Below are positions 50,501 through 59,999 of a DNA stretch of 64,000 nt, one piece after another (position 1 is the stretch's first letter; each line of letters opens with the position of its first letter). The position numbers and the translations under genes were made by a program. The stretch spans positions 1,042,001 to 1,106,000 of the forward strand of contig JAIGNY010000690.1 in the NCBI GenBank assembly GCA_020152595.1, in the 5' to 3' direction. The stretch is from Chiridota heheva (Eukaryota > Echinodermata > Holothuroidea > Apodida > Chiridotidae). Under the pieces are notes generated by a model. It saw only the letters and a program-made list of their open reading frames with translations. It made no database searches and had not been told where the DNA came from.

Positions 50501-53500
50501 AATTATTTCAAATGCCCTAACTTTTCGACCTTTCACACATTATTCCCTGCAACCAAATAATAACTATCAATTGACCTCTCTGAGCTAGTTGATTGACAGT
50601 TTTTTCAACAAAACACCACACTAATTTGCCTAGCAATAAAATATGTGTAACCAAGAAGGGCAAAAATCATACGGGATACTGGTACAGTACATCTAGCCGG
50701 CGGCGCATGCTATGCAGTCAATGCTATATACTACACAAAACAAATTTCTGCACACACAGACTGAGTGACGACAAGATGGTGAACAAAAATTGCACCTACA
50801 GGCTTTGTAAATTCAATTTCGGTTACCCAAAATGGTTTGCAAACAGATTTTTGTTTATTACTTTTGCTAAAAATTCTAAAGATCTGATGAAGTGCCATAA
50901 ATGGATCAAAACTTGCAGCAGGCCACAAGATCATCTAAATGTCAACGCATTGGTCATGCATGATCGCGGGTTTGAGGTTTGTTTGCCCCACGTAAATACC
51001 GCGTTGCTATGGTGGGCGTGGCCTATTCTGTACTCAGAGAGGTTAATTACAGCAAGCAAGACTATACATTACCTGTTGCACTCTATGATGGTTTTCAAAA
51101 TCTTCTTTTTCTTTCTTCTTGTTTCTGACATCTTTTTTATACTGATTAATGCACGATTGCTGTGAATATGAACAGGATTTGAACTTTTCTTAAAACAGAT
51201 CATTTTTCAAATTAGTACTATGACAGTATGTTGATAATCGCGATCTCGTGATATTGCTTTATCCAGGATATCAAAATCACTCTGAACAACATATTTACAT
51301 CTACACTGCATAAAAAAACATATTTACATCTACACTGCATATTATAACAACAATTTGTGAAACACAATTTCAGAAACATTTTCAAGTGAATAAAATTTTA
51401 ACAGAATATTTGCAGCAAATCGGATTCTTTTATGCTTCCATTCCTCAGATCTTCACGATATGGTGATATATCGCGATTTTGTGCTCGAAAATCGATATAT
51501 CTAATTTAGTTCTATTAGATATATCTAATTTAGTTTAGAAATAGTTCTCATGGATAGCTATTGGACGTTTTATCTTTTTGCAAAAAGTTGTTAATGAGTG
51601 GAATGGTTTGCCTGAGTGGGTAGTTAGCTCCAATTCTGTTCACTGAATTGCATATTGTGAAGTTCACAATCGGTCCTGTATGTCAAAGATGAATATGAAT
51701 ATTCATGTCCAAAATAATTTGTTAGGAAAATGATTGCCCCACTTTGCAGTGCAGTGTTCATGTAACAATTTAAAAAAGATTAAAAGAATCTAATGGACTG
51801 TGTTGTTTATGGCTGTGATTTGAGAATATGTAATGTCTCAGTGCCTTGTAACACAGGTTTACAGGCTTCAAAGAAGAACAGGTGGGCGGAGATGGACAAC
51901 ATTGGTCTCTTGATCCTCCTTTATACTTTCTCATCTTTAAAAAGCACAGTGCACTTTAAATAATCCATCAACAACTTTGCTTCCAAATGTGTGTACATCG
52001 TAGCATCTATTGGACAAAGTGCATCAGCAGCATTCGATAAACTCACTGAAACGACAAGCCAGACCCCACCCCAAGCATAATTCAGCAATAGAAACCACTC
52101 TTGACTGGTTTCAAATCAATTTCGAATTAAATAAGCAGCTCAGGGAAAATATACTGATGTTATTTTTTCCTTATTTCATCTTTCGAACTCTTCACTTCAT
52201 CTTATACTGGTCCTGCCTTGCTGCTCCTTAGTTGAAGCAGCCATAGTTTCCGAGTTAAAGTGGACCAAAGTTTGAAGAAGTTTTAATGTAAAACTACTCA
52301 CATTATCTTATACTACATACCTTGTTCCCTTTGAGTTGGATAGTCCCTAAATTACATCAAAAACAGCCATAGCTTCCAAGATAAGCTAACAAAGCTTAAA
52401 GAAGTTTTAATGTAAAACTCTTCATGCCATCTTATACTAGTCAAACCTTGTTCCCTCTGAGTTGGATAGTCCCTAAATTACTTCAAAAACAGCCATAGCT
52501 TCCAAGATAAGCTAACCAAAGTTTAGAGAAGTTATAATGTAAAACTCTTCATGCCATCTTATACTGGTCATACCTTGTTCCCTCTGAGTTGGATAGTCTC
52601 TAAATTACATCAAAAACAGCCATAGCTTCCAAGATAAGCTAACCAAGGTTTGAAGAAGTTTTATTGTAAAACTACTCACACCATCTTATACTGGTCCTAC
52701 CTTGTTGCTTTTGAGTTGAATAGTCCCTAAATTACATCAAAAGCAGCCATGGTTTCCAAGATAAGCTAACCAAAGTTTGAAAAAGTTTTAATGTAAAACT
52801 CTTCATGCCATCTTATACTGGTCATACCTTGTTCCCTCTGAGTTGGATAGTCTCTAAATTACATCAAAAACAGCCATAGCTTCCAAGATAAGCTAACCAA
52901 AGTTTAGAGAAGTTATAATGTAAAACTCTTCATGCCATCTTATACTGGTCATACCTTGTTCCCTCTGAGTTGGATAGTCTCTAAATTACATCAAAAACAG
53001 CCATAGCTTCCAAGATAAGCTAACCAAGGTTTAAAGAAGTTTTAATGTAAAACTCTTCATGCCATCTTATACTGATCCTGCCCTGCTGCTCCTTAGTTGA
53101 AGCAGCCATAGTTTCCGACTTAAAGTGGACCAAAGTTTGAAGAAGTTTTGATGTAAAACTCTTCATGCCATCTTATACTGGTCATACCTTGTTCCCTTTG
53201 AGTTGGATAGTTTCTAAATTACATCAAAACAGCCATAGTTTCCAAGATAAGCTAACCAAGGTTTAAAGAAGTTTTAATGTAAAACTCTTCATGCCATCTT
53301 ATACTGGTCATACCTTGTTCCCTAAATTACATCAAAACAGCCATAGCTTCCAAGATAAGCTAACCAAAGTTTGAAGAAGTTTGAATGTAAAACTCTTCAT
53401 GCCATCTTTTACTAGTCATACCTTGCTGCTTCGGAGTTGGGCCTTCTTCTTGTTGATGCGAGTCAGTTTGGACGAGAGCTCCTGAATCCTTTTCTTCTTC

Positions 53501-56184
53501 TGTTGCTCTTCCTTCGGGATGGCTGATGACTCCTCCCCAAAATCCTCCTCCTCTAACTCACTAGGACTTTCATATGCGTCAAAGAATTCATCAATATCCT
53601 GCAGATCTGGGAAAAATCAAGTAAACTTTGTTCAAATTCAACACATTCTGTAAAGGATGTCTACATCTATCATTCTAAAGAGTTCTATCAACTGCTTTGA
53701 TGTTTTAGGTGGTCGATATCTGAATTGCATCCATGACATGGTATTATCTGAATAGCATCCATGACATGGTAAAATCTGAATTGTATCCATAACATGGTAA
53801 TATCTGAATTGCATCTATGACATGGTATTATCTGAATAGCATCCATGACATGGTAATATCTGAATTGCATCCATGACATGGTAATATCTGAATTGCATCC
53901 ATAACATGGTAATATCTTAATTGCATCCATGACATGGTAATATCTTAATTGCATCCATGACATGGTAATATCTTAATTGCATCCATGACATGTAACATCT
54001 GAATTGCATCCATGATATGGTAATATCTGAATAGCATCCATGACATGGTAACATCTGAATTGCATCCATGACATGGTAATATCTGAATAGCATCCATGAC
54101 ATGGTAATATCTGAATTGCATCCATGACATGGTAATATCTTAATTGCATCCTAACATGGTAATATCTGAATTGCATCCATGACATGGTAATATCTGAATA
54201 GCATCCATGACATGGTAATATCTGAATAGCATCCATGACATGGTAATATCTGAATTGCATCCATGACATGGTAATATCTGAATAGCATCCATGACATGGT
54301 AATATCTGAATTGTATCCATGACATGGTAATATTCTAATTGCATCTATGACATGGTAATATCTGAATTGTATCCATGACATGGTAACATCTAAAATGCAT
54401 CCATGACATGGTAATATCTTAATTGCATCCTAACATGGTAATATCTAAATTGCATCCATGACATGGTAATATCTGAATTGCATCCATAACATGGTAATAT
54501 CTTAATTGCATCCATGACATGGTAATATCTTAATTGCATCCATGACATGGTAATATCTTAATTGCATCCATGACATGTAACATCTGAATTGCATCCATGA
54601 TATGGTAATATCTTAATTGCATCCATGACATGGTAATATCTTAATTGCATCCATGACATGGTAATATCTGAATTGCATCCATGACATGGTAATATCTTAA
54701 TTGCATCCATGACATGGTAATATCTGAATTGCATTCATGACATGGTAATATCTGAATTGTATCCATGACATGGTAATATATGAATTGCATCCATGACATG
54801 GTAATACCTTAATTGTATCCATGACATGGTAATATCTGAATTGCATCCATGACATGGTAATATCTTAATTGCATCCATGACATGGTAATATCTGAATTGC
54901 ATTCATGACATGGTAATATCTGAATTGCATCCATGACATGGTAATATCTGAATTGCATCCATGACATGGTAATATCTAAATTGCATCCATGCCATGGTCA
55001 TATCTGAATTGTATCCATGACATGGTAATATCTGAATTCCATCCATGACATGGCTGTATAACATTTGAAGGAAACCTGGTCCACTTCATCATTAATAACA
55101 ATAGTCATTTGTGTGGCTATTATTGGTACTGTTCATGCTTTGTTTTCATTTTTTCATCCATCGAATGATTTCTAGAATCAGTTTTGTTGATTATTTTGAG
55201 GCCAGAAAACAATTGACCTCTCTGAGTTACTTGATTGACAGCTTTTTTCAACCGATTACTGCACAAATTTGCCGAGCAACAAAATTTGCGAAACTATGTG
55301 GGGGAAAAAATCCTACATGGTACTGGTACAGCACAGCTAACTAGCAGTCAATGCAATATACTGCACAAAACAAATTTCTGCATACACAGAATGAGTGACA
55401 ACAAGATGGTGAACAAAACTTGCGCCTACGGGGCCCACTACAAGCTTTGTAAATCCGATATCCCTTACCCAGAATGCTTAGCAAACAGAATTTTGTTTAT
55501 TACTTTTGCTAAAATCTCTAAAGATCCGGAGAAGTGCCATAAATGGATCAAAACTTGCGGCAGGTCACATGAACATCTAAATGTCAATGCATTGGTCATG
55601 CATGATTGCACATTTGAGGTTTGTTTGTTCCACCTAGTTACCACATTGCTATAATGGGCGTGGCCTATTTCTGTACTCAGAGAGGTCAATTGTATAGAGT
55701 TCTTTTCATGCCAGAAAGTCATTGTACCTCCATGCAATAGTTTTCCATGGGTTTAACACTCCATTTAAACTCCACACTCCACCATACTCATCCTTCCTTC
55801 ATTCCAGATTTCCGCCAAACTTTTTGTTGCCTGATGGGTAACCAGTCCTCAAAATGTACATTTAGCCAAGTTTCATACATTACAACAATTCCGTAGATCA
55901 TTGACTACAACGCAAGAAAATGCATAATTCTTATTATAGCTCAACAATAAACAAAAGCGCTTTCATCGAATGACAACAAAATTTCAAATAATTGATCAAT
56001 CTTTGTGAGCTTGCGTACCTGCAAGTTCTGCTTTCACTGCAAGCAGCTTCTGATGGACGTTCTGTTCCTGCTCCTGCAAGATGTTCAGCTGTGTGTCGTA
56101 AAGCTTCTGCTGCAGCTCAAACGTCTCTTCCTGTAATCTGGCTACCTCCCTCTGGAATGACGAGCCCTCATCTAAGCACGCAAG
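44330..56184 (-). CDS. WHAMM/JMY: WHAMM/JMY-like actin nucleation-promoting factor, C-terminal ~397 aa (7 exons, 5' partial)
   Basis: Minus-strand exons, in transcript order, are 56184-56019, 53606-53422, 51159-51073, 49485-49390, 48019-47878, 47421-47120 and 44544-44330. All have AG/GT borders and matching phases except for one missing base in the polyproline exon. Domain order is a long coiled coil (ELQQKLYDTQLNILQEQEQN), EFFDAYESPSELEEE (the family's EFYDAYE-type junction), a second Lys/Glu-rich coiled coil ending ERRKTMERLRSYQL, a basic Ser-rich linker starting KYPSPK, polyproline, one clear WH2 motif, a connector helix and an acidic tail with a Trp five residues from the end. Known WHAMM/JMY proteins activate Arp2/3 through WH2-connector-acidic modules and act on membranes and, for JMY, in transcription. 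The N-terminal part was not found, so WHAMM cannot be told from JMY; invertebrates may have one ancestral gene. Confidence 0.88.
45475..46105 (-). mobile_element. 5'-truncated LINE 3' end (family RH)
   Basis: The complement reads FPKTLSAIKPLIASLVRDRW, QTSWDSQIDKKLHVIQPTIQ, IGHTHLTHSHLLIGSP and SLYNHI, matching 37790-38180. It then continues with the shared tail to (CAAA)n at 45475-45485. It sits in the last WHAMM/JMY-like intron, in sense orientation. Confidence 0.9.
46430..46560. repeat. TA/CATA-rich microsatellite
   Basis: Imperfect (TATACA)n and (ATAT)n. ORFs through it are artefacts. Confidence 0.9.
47120..47421 (-). CDS. WHAMM/JMY: WHAMM/JMY-like exon 6 (polyproline), frameshifted
   Basis: Acceptor TCGTTTTAG, donor GTATGT. 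Entering in phase, it reads VKAPQPQTGQGDAPPTPPPP then PPLAAPP. The polyproline run then continues only in another frame, to GLPRLFIPKKADLKAPAPKA and GFNPMDIINARKTLVKRDHT. The switch sits in an imperfect CCA-repeat near 47339-47341, where one base is missing. With 302 bases the downstream phase fails; with one more it fits the WH2 exon exactly. Profilin-binding polyproline is expected before the WH2 in this family. Confidence 0.82.
47878..48019 (-). CDS. WHAMM/JMY: WHAMM/JMY-like exon 5 (basic Ser/Lys linker)
   Basis: Acceptor GCTTTCATAG, donor GTAAAG; 47 codons plus one base. It begins KYPSPKTIQPQKYQPP and continues as a Lys/Arg/Ser-rich low-complexity linker ending RPATSSS. The correct frame differs from the longer ORF in the same place; it is set by phase 0 from the previous exon. 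An alternative donor a little downstream would keep the same phase. Confidence 0.82.
48326..48435. mobile_element. piggyBac-like MITE, copy 1
   Basis: TTAA-CCCTTACTCTACC ... GGTAGAGTAAGGG-TTAA, 110 bp including both TTAA target copies. The TIRs are perfect. Confidence 0.88.
48561..48651. mobile_element. piggyBac-like MITE, copy 2
   Basis: TTAA-CTCTTACTCTACC ... GGTAGAGTAAAGG-TTAA, 91 bp. The interior shares TGCCCCATCTTTGAC with copy 1, 125 bp away. Confidence 0.86.
49390..49485 (-). CDS. WHAMM/JMY: WHAMM/JMY-like exon 4 (ERRKTMERLRSYQL)
   Basis: Acceptor ACGAAAAACAG, donor GTAAGA, 32 codons in phase 0. RRDEKAAEEERKKAHLEEER then RKTMERLRSYQL resembles the family's E..R.KTL.RLR.(F/Y) end of the coiled coil. 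A 30-bp array of acceptor-like motifs lies about 145 bp upstream. Confidence 0.9.
49631..49932. repeat. 30-bp minisatellite (10 copies) upstream of a WHAMM/JMY-like exon
   Basis: The unit is TAAACCACTAAGATAACTAC plus AAAATTAAAA, with two alternating variants in the first part. On the minus (gene) strand each unit offers TTTTAATTTTGTAG or TTTATTTCTGTAG, which look like 3' splice sites. Confidence 0.93.
50008..50150 (-). mobile_element. 5'-truncated LINE 3' end (family RH)
   Basis: GAGGGCTTAATGGCACCACA ... CAAATTGTGCCCAGAGG ... GTAGGAAGGAAAGAAAACAG is the complement of the tail shared with the four other family RH copies. Confidence 0.88.
50340..50530. mobile_element. TIR element family B, short copy without minisatellite
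   Basis: The left end GGCCTAAAAATGAGGGGG and the complement of the right end GGTCGAAAAGTTAGGGC are related to the ends at 16882 and 18203. The interior TTCTTGAGCCTCAAGAATAT...GCATGTAATG aligns with the complement of 18120-18185. Confidence 0.65.
50568..51049 (+). mobile_element. THAP-domain TIR element, copy 1
   Basis: The left TIR CAATTGACCTCTCTGAG and right TIR CTCAGAGAGGTTAATTA bound a 482-bp element ~75% identical to 55210-55692. From the ATG at 50776 it encodes MVNKNCTYRLCKFNFGYPKW, then KCHKWIKTCSRPQDHLNVNA and FEVCLPH. The C-x4-C, central W and C-x2-H fit a THAP zinc finger. No catalytic transposase domain is present. The open frame runs on past the element into the antisense of a WHAMM/JMY-like exon, which is fortuitous. 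Confidence 0.78.
51073..51159 (-). CDS. WHAMM/JMY: WHAMM/JMY-like exon 3 (coiled coil)
   Basis: Acceptor CATATTCACAG, donor GTAATG, 29 codons in phase 0: QSCINQYKKDVRNKKKEKED then FENHHRVQQ. A Cys near the start followed by a Lys-rich helix suits the family. A THAP-coding transposable element ends about 24 bp past the donor. Confidence 0.85.
52190..53445 (-). repeat. ~126-bp tandem array of an exon-intron junction (~10 copies)
   Basis: Units contain, on the minus strand, CCAACTCAGAGGGAACAAG|GTATGACCAGTATAAGATGG. This matches the end of exon 53422-53606, CCCAACTCCGAAGCAGCAAG|GTATGACTAGTAAAAGATGG. CCATCTTATACT recurs near 52199, 52430, 52553, 52681, 52807, 52935, 53061, 53169 and 53295. The array starts at the exon itself and fills 1.2 kb of the following intron. 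Confidence 0.9.
53422..53606 (-). CDS. WHAMM/JMY: WHAMM/JMY-like exon 2 (EFFDAYESPSEL)
   Basis: Acceptor ATTTTTCCCAG, donor GTATGA. It encodes DLQDIDEFFDAYESPSELEE, an acidic stretch, then KKKRIQELSSKLTRINKKKA and QLRSSK. The EFYDAYE-like motif followed by a basic coiled coil is the most diagnostic WHAMM/JMY segment here. The donor and the last ~20 exon bases are the start of the homology with the ~126-bp tandem array that lies immediately downstream. Confidence 0.92.
53705..55060. repeat. 28-bp minisatellite (~48 copies)
   Basis: The unit is CATCCATGACATGGTAATAT plus CTGAATTG. Variants include TTAATTG and AATAG. It begins ~100 bp upstream of a WHAMM/JMY-like exon. ORFs on the minus strand are artefacts. 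Confidence 0.96.
55210..55692 (+). mobile_element. THAP-domain TIR element, copy 2
   Basis: The 18-bp TIRs are perfect: CAATTGACCTCTCTGAGT and ACTCAGAGAGGTCAATTG. From the ATG at 55404 it encodes MVNKTCAYGAHYKLCKSDIP, then CHKWIKTCGRSHEHLNVNAL and FEVCLFH. A 12-nt in-frame insertion relative to copy 1 widens the first Cys pair. The coding part matches the C-x-x-G..CKSD...RWIK.CGR.H..LNV pattern of invertebrate THAP proteins as I recall it. No transposase core is present, so it is non-autonomous. Confidence 0.82.
56019..56184 (-). CDS. WHAMM/JMY: WHAMM/JMY-like exon 1 of window (coiled coil)
   Basis: On the minus strand the acceptor CTTTCTCTGTAG precedes 56184 and the donor GTACGC follows 56019. 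It has 55 codons plus one base. LACLDEGSSFQREVARLQEE is followed by TFELQQKLYDTQLNILQEQE and QNVHQKLLAVKAELA, a continuous amphipathic coiled coil. The final G joins AT of the next exon to give Asp. Confidence 0.88.
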
Positions 56185-56351
56185 CTACAGAGAAAGGATG
56201 ACCAATGGTCACTTTTCAAGACACATTCAGAGTATGTTTTAAAGGTCTATAGTAAGCTTAGTCTATAGACATGTAGCAATATCTACAATGGTTGAAAGAA
56301 CATTAAAATCTGAGCAGATTAATTCTGAATTTTGATAAAAGCACTTCTTAA

Positions 56352-56607
56352 AAGCTAAATCCATCCGAGCCATTAGGCTCATTGAGCCAGTGCTTATCCC
56401 CGGTTTCCATGACGCAAGTGGATGAGAGTACGGGACGCCAGTCCATCGCAGATTAACTCCCCAGCAGTGCTGGTACTCACTTTACAGCTGAAGCAAGTAG
56501 AGTAAAGTGTCTTGCTCAAGGACACAATGCAGCACTCATGACGGGAATTGAACTCGGTACCTCTCGAATATGAGTATGACTCCTTAACCACTGAGCCACA
56601 GCACCTC
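56352..56607 (-). mobile_element. tRNA-derived SINE (family S1), apparently full length
   Basis: The minus strand reads GAGGTGCTGTGGCTCAGTGG (A box), GTACCGAGTTCAATTCCCG (B box), TGTGTCCTTGAGCAAGACAC, and GGATAAGCACTGGCTCAATG near the 3' end. About 256 bp. It is the reference copy for the fragments at 19898 and 21873. Confidence 0.9.
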
Positions 56608-57039
56608 TTTATAATATCACTTTTATTAATGTGAATTTTGTGGTGTATGACAAGGCAGACAGCTTAAAACCTTTTTTATCCTTTTCTTTCCTTAATCTTA
56701 GCCACTAAGATTCATGGGAAAGAATTTTTTTAATGAGGGCATGGCAAAGACTCAAACCATTGTGTTAGAATTTGCTGCCACCACTTCAAAGAATCTTGAC
56801 AGACATTTGAAAAACAAAGGATTTACAAATGAAAATACCACAGTTGCTCTGGCAATACATGTGCAACACAAATTTTGCATAGAATATTCAAATTGATGCC
56901 TGTAATTTAAAAAATGGTCGGTGTTTAACCAATTGTGATGTAATATTTTGCTGCTGTATTGGTTTACTGTATTTGACCTAAAACTGCCTCTACACATCAA
57001 TAAACTTTTAATGGAAGACTTTTCCATCATATTCCTTAA

Positions 57040-57115
57040 TCTTACCACCTGACATATTTAACTCAATCTTACCACCTGACATATTTAACTCAATTTTACC
57101 ACCTGACATATTTAA
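57040..57115. repeat. 27-bp repeat, 3 copies
   Basis: CTTACCACCTGACATATTTAACTCAAT repeats, with a minor change in the third copy. Confidence 0.9.
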
Positions 57116-57314
57116 TGAATCAGAGCTTAGCAAGTCTTCCATCAATAAAAAGTCACAGAATCAAAATCTGGCCAAACACCTTTTTCTTTTTATAAAATCT
57201 GCTACCCTAGGCCTCTTGTTCACCATAAAAAATTAACACAGGCTAACTTATACCCTAGTACACTGTCTAACTTATACCCTAGTAGCCACAGGGAAAGTTT
57301 GAATTGCTGCAATA

Positions 57315-57432
57315 GTTTGTCTGTCGGCCAGTCAGTCGGCCGGCCTGTCGGTCGGTCGATCGATCTTCGGTCGGCCGGTCGACCAGCCGGTTGGTCGGTC
57401 GGTCGGTCAGTCAGGCAGGCAGTCAGTCAGGC
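57315..57432. repeat. GGTC/GGCC-rich simple repeat
   Basis: Degenerate (GGTC)n, (GGCC) and (AGTC)n run with local palindromes such as CGATCGATC. Confidence 0.9.
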
Positions 57433-57867
57433 ATTTAGGTAAATCAAATTGCACCACTTTTTAGCCCCAAAGTTTCTTCCTAATAAGCGCCCATGCTAGG
57501 GGACTGCATACAGTGTATTCGAACTGCATTGTTCATATAAGGGAGCTGGTTATTTCGTAGCTTTGCTATAACCAACACCAAAACACTGTGAGCGTCACAC
57601 GCAAGATAAGCAAAGAATGTAACAAAACCTAAATATTTTTAGTCTTAAAATAATCAAATGATTTATGTTATCAGTCAAAAAATGTTGGGTGGCGCTAACT
57701 ATAGCAGGGGCGCTAAATACGTGAATACAGTATATGGATGGAAAGATACAAAATTACCTTAATTGCTTTAGAATTGATTAAAACCACAAAAGTAGAAAAA
57801 AAAATTCATCTAAATCGGTTAAACATTGACAATTTTACAGCATTTTTCAATCTCAGACATCAATATG

Positions 57868-57962
57868 AAAATGTATGCAAATTTGTGATATATGCAAATT
57901 TGAGATGTATGCAAATTTGTGATGTATGCAAATTTGTGATGTATGCAAATTTGTGATGTATT
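57868..57962. repeat. 18-bp tandem repeat
   Basis: ATGCAAATTTGTGATGT(A) repeated about five times. It contains ATGCAAAT, an octamer motif on this strand, probably by chance. Confidence 0.9.
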
Positions 57963-58414
57963 ACAGAGTGCATGGGATTTTCTTGTGTAATGTCTATCAT
58001 TAGTGCTGCAAAAATTTCTTCATTTCCAGACTTTCCAAACATTTTCAGTTACTGAGAATTACAGAAGAAAAGAAATTGAAAAAATTACATCAAGATCTTG
58101 AGCTGTCTGTCCAATCACAAAATCAGCATACCGTATTCAATGTATTAAGCACCTGGTGCACTTACGAAAATAGAATTGCACCACTTATTAGACCCAAAGT
58201 TACTTCCTAAAGTTTCTTCCATGCTCTGGGCAGCGTACAGTGTGCTATTTGAACTGCATTGTGTGAAATGGATATACCAGCCCCACAATGACCACCATAA
58301 AAACATTGTGAACGTGAGATGCAAAATAAGCAATGGAACAAAACTTATTTTAAGTGGGCACTTATTAGAGCAGGGGTGCTTAATACATGGAATACAGTAA
58401 ATTTATGATTGATC

Positions 58415-59030
58415 CAACTTTCATCAGCCATAACTTTGATCGGCCATAACTTTGATCTGCCATAACTTTGATCGGCCATAACTTTGATCTGCCATAACTT
58501 TGATCGGCCATAACTTTGATCAGCCATAACTTTGATCGGCCATAACTTTGATCAGTCAAAACTTTGATCAGCCATAACTTTGATCGGCCATAACTTTGAT
58601 CGGCCATGACTTTGATCAGCCTGACTTTGATCAGCCATAACTTTGATCAGCCATAACTTTGATCAGCCATAACTTTGATCGGCCATAACTTTGATCGGTC
58701 ATAAATTGATTGGCCATAACTTTGATCAGCCATAACTTTGATCAGCCATACTGTAACTTTGATCAGCCCTAACTTTGATCGGCCATAACTTTGATCAGCC
58801 ATAACTTTGATCGACCATAACTTTGATCGGCCATAACTTTAATCGGCCATAACTTTGATCCGCCATAACTTTGATCGGCCATAACTCTGATCGGCCATAA
58901 CTTTAATCGGCCATAACTTTGATCCGCCATAACTTTGAACGGCCACAACTTTGAATGGCCATAACTTTGATCGGCCATAACTTTGATCGGCCATAACTTT
59001 GATCGGCCATAACTTTGATCAGTCATAACG
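58415..59030. repeat. 17-bp minisatellite (~35 copies)
   Basis: The unit is GGCCATAACTTTGATC, with CAGCC and CTGCC variants. Since 16-17 is not a multiple of three, a three-unit peptide repeat appears on the minus strand; it is an artefact. Confidence 0.95.
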
Positions 59031-59584
59031 GAAAAACTAAAAGTACTCTTTCCCAAATTCAAAAACTGACCTGCTCAGATTATTACCCTCTGTTTGCTAT
59101 GGCAGCACAGATCCATGTACTTTTAACAAAATCAAAATGTGTAAGGTATCCTTTAAAATGAATCCTAATATCCAAATATCCTTGTACTTTTTTTTGATAA
59201 AGATGTCGTACTTACAGTACTCTGAGCAAATATATTTGAGATTGGATTTCCAAGTTCCATGTGAAGTTAGAGAGGTGTAGAGTTTCATTTCTTTCCTACC
59301 AGAATGAGTATTTTTTAAACAATGTTTCACTATATGCTAAAGATACAGTATGTATTGGAGTTACAATTCGTACAAGTGTTTTACTTAAGAAGTTATTTTC
59401 AAAACAGGTTACTAAAGAAGTTATTTTCAAAACAGGTTACTAAAGAAATTATTTTGAGTTGTAATATTCAAACCAGTTACTTTCAAATGGCCTACTGTAA
59501 TGTTTTATTGACATGCTTCATTTGTTCCAACATAGTCGATCAATAGTTCATGTATGTACTTTTCTATTTATCTGAGTAATCTGG

Positions 59585-59992
59585 AGCACTGCCCAATTTG
59601 ACATAGAGTAACTCACATCTGCCCAATTTGACATAGAGTAACTCACATCTGCCCAATTTGACATAGAGAAACTCACATCTGCCCAATTTGAAATAGAGTA
59701 ACCCACATCTGCACAATTTGACATAAAGTGACTCACATCTGCCCAATTTGACATAGAGAAACTCACATCTGCCCAATTTGAAATAGAGTAACTCACATCT
59801 GCCCAATTTGACATAGAGTAACTCACATCTGCCCAATTTGACATAGAGTGACTCACATCTGCCCAATTTGACATAGAGTAACTCACATCTGCCCAATTTG
59901 ACATAGAGTAACTCACATCTGCCCAATTTGACATAGAGTAACTCACATCTGCCCAATTTGACATGGAGTAACTCACATCTGCCCAATTTGGG
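59585..59992. repeat. 30-bp minisatellite (~13 copies)
   Basis: The unit is CTGCCCAATTTGACATAGAG plus TAACTCACAT. Minus-strand ORFs of 140 codons exist only because the unit is a multiple of three. Confidence 0.96.
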
Positions 59993-59999
59993 GAGATAA

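Noticed and set aside
50593-51165. 190-codon ORF read as one protein
   Set aside because: It is a THAP element whose open frame runs by chance into the antisense of a real exon on the other strand.
53688-55060. Regular direct repeats that could look like a CRISPR array
   Set aside because: Units abut directly with no unique spacers, in a spliced animal genome; a minisatellite.
56714-56896. 60-codon ORF (MGKNFFNEGMAKTQ...) as a small gene
   Set aside because: No recognisable domain, no partner exon and no supporting context; within chance length.
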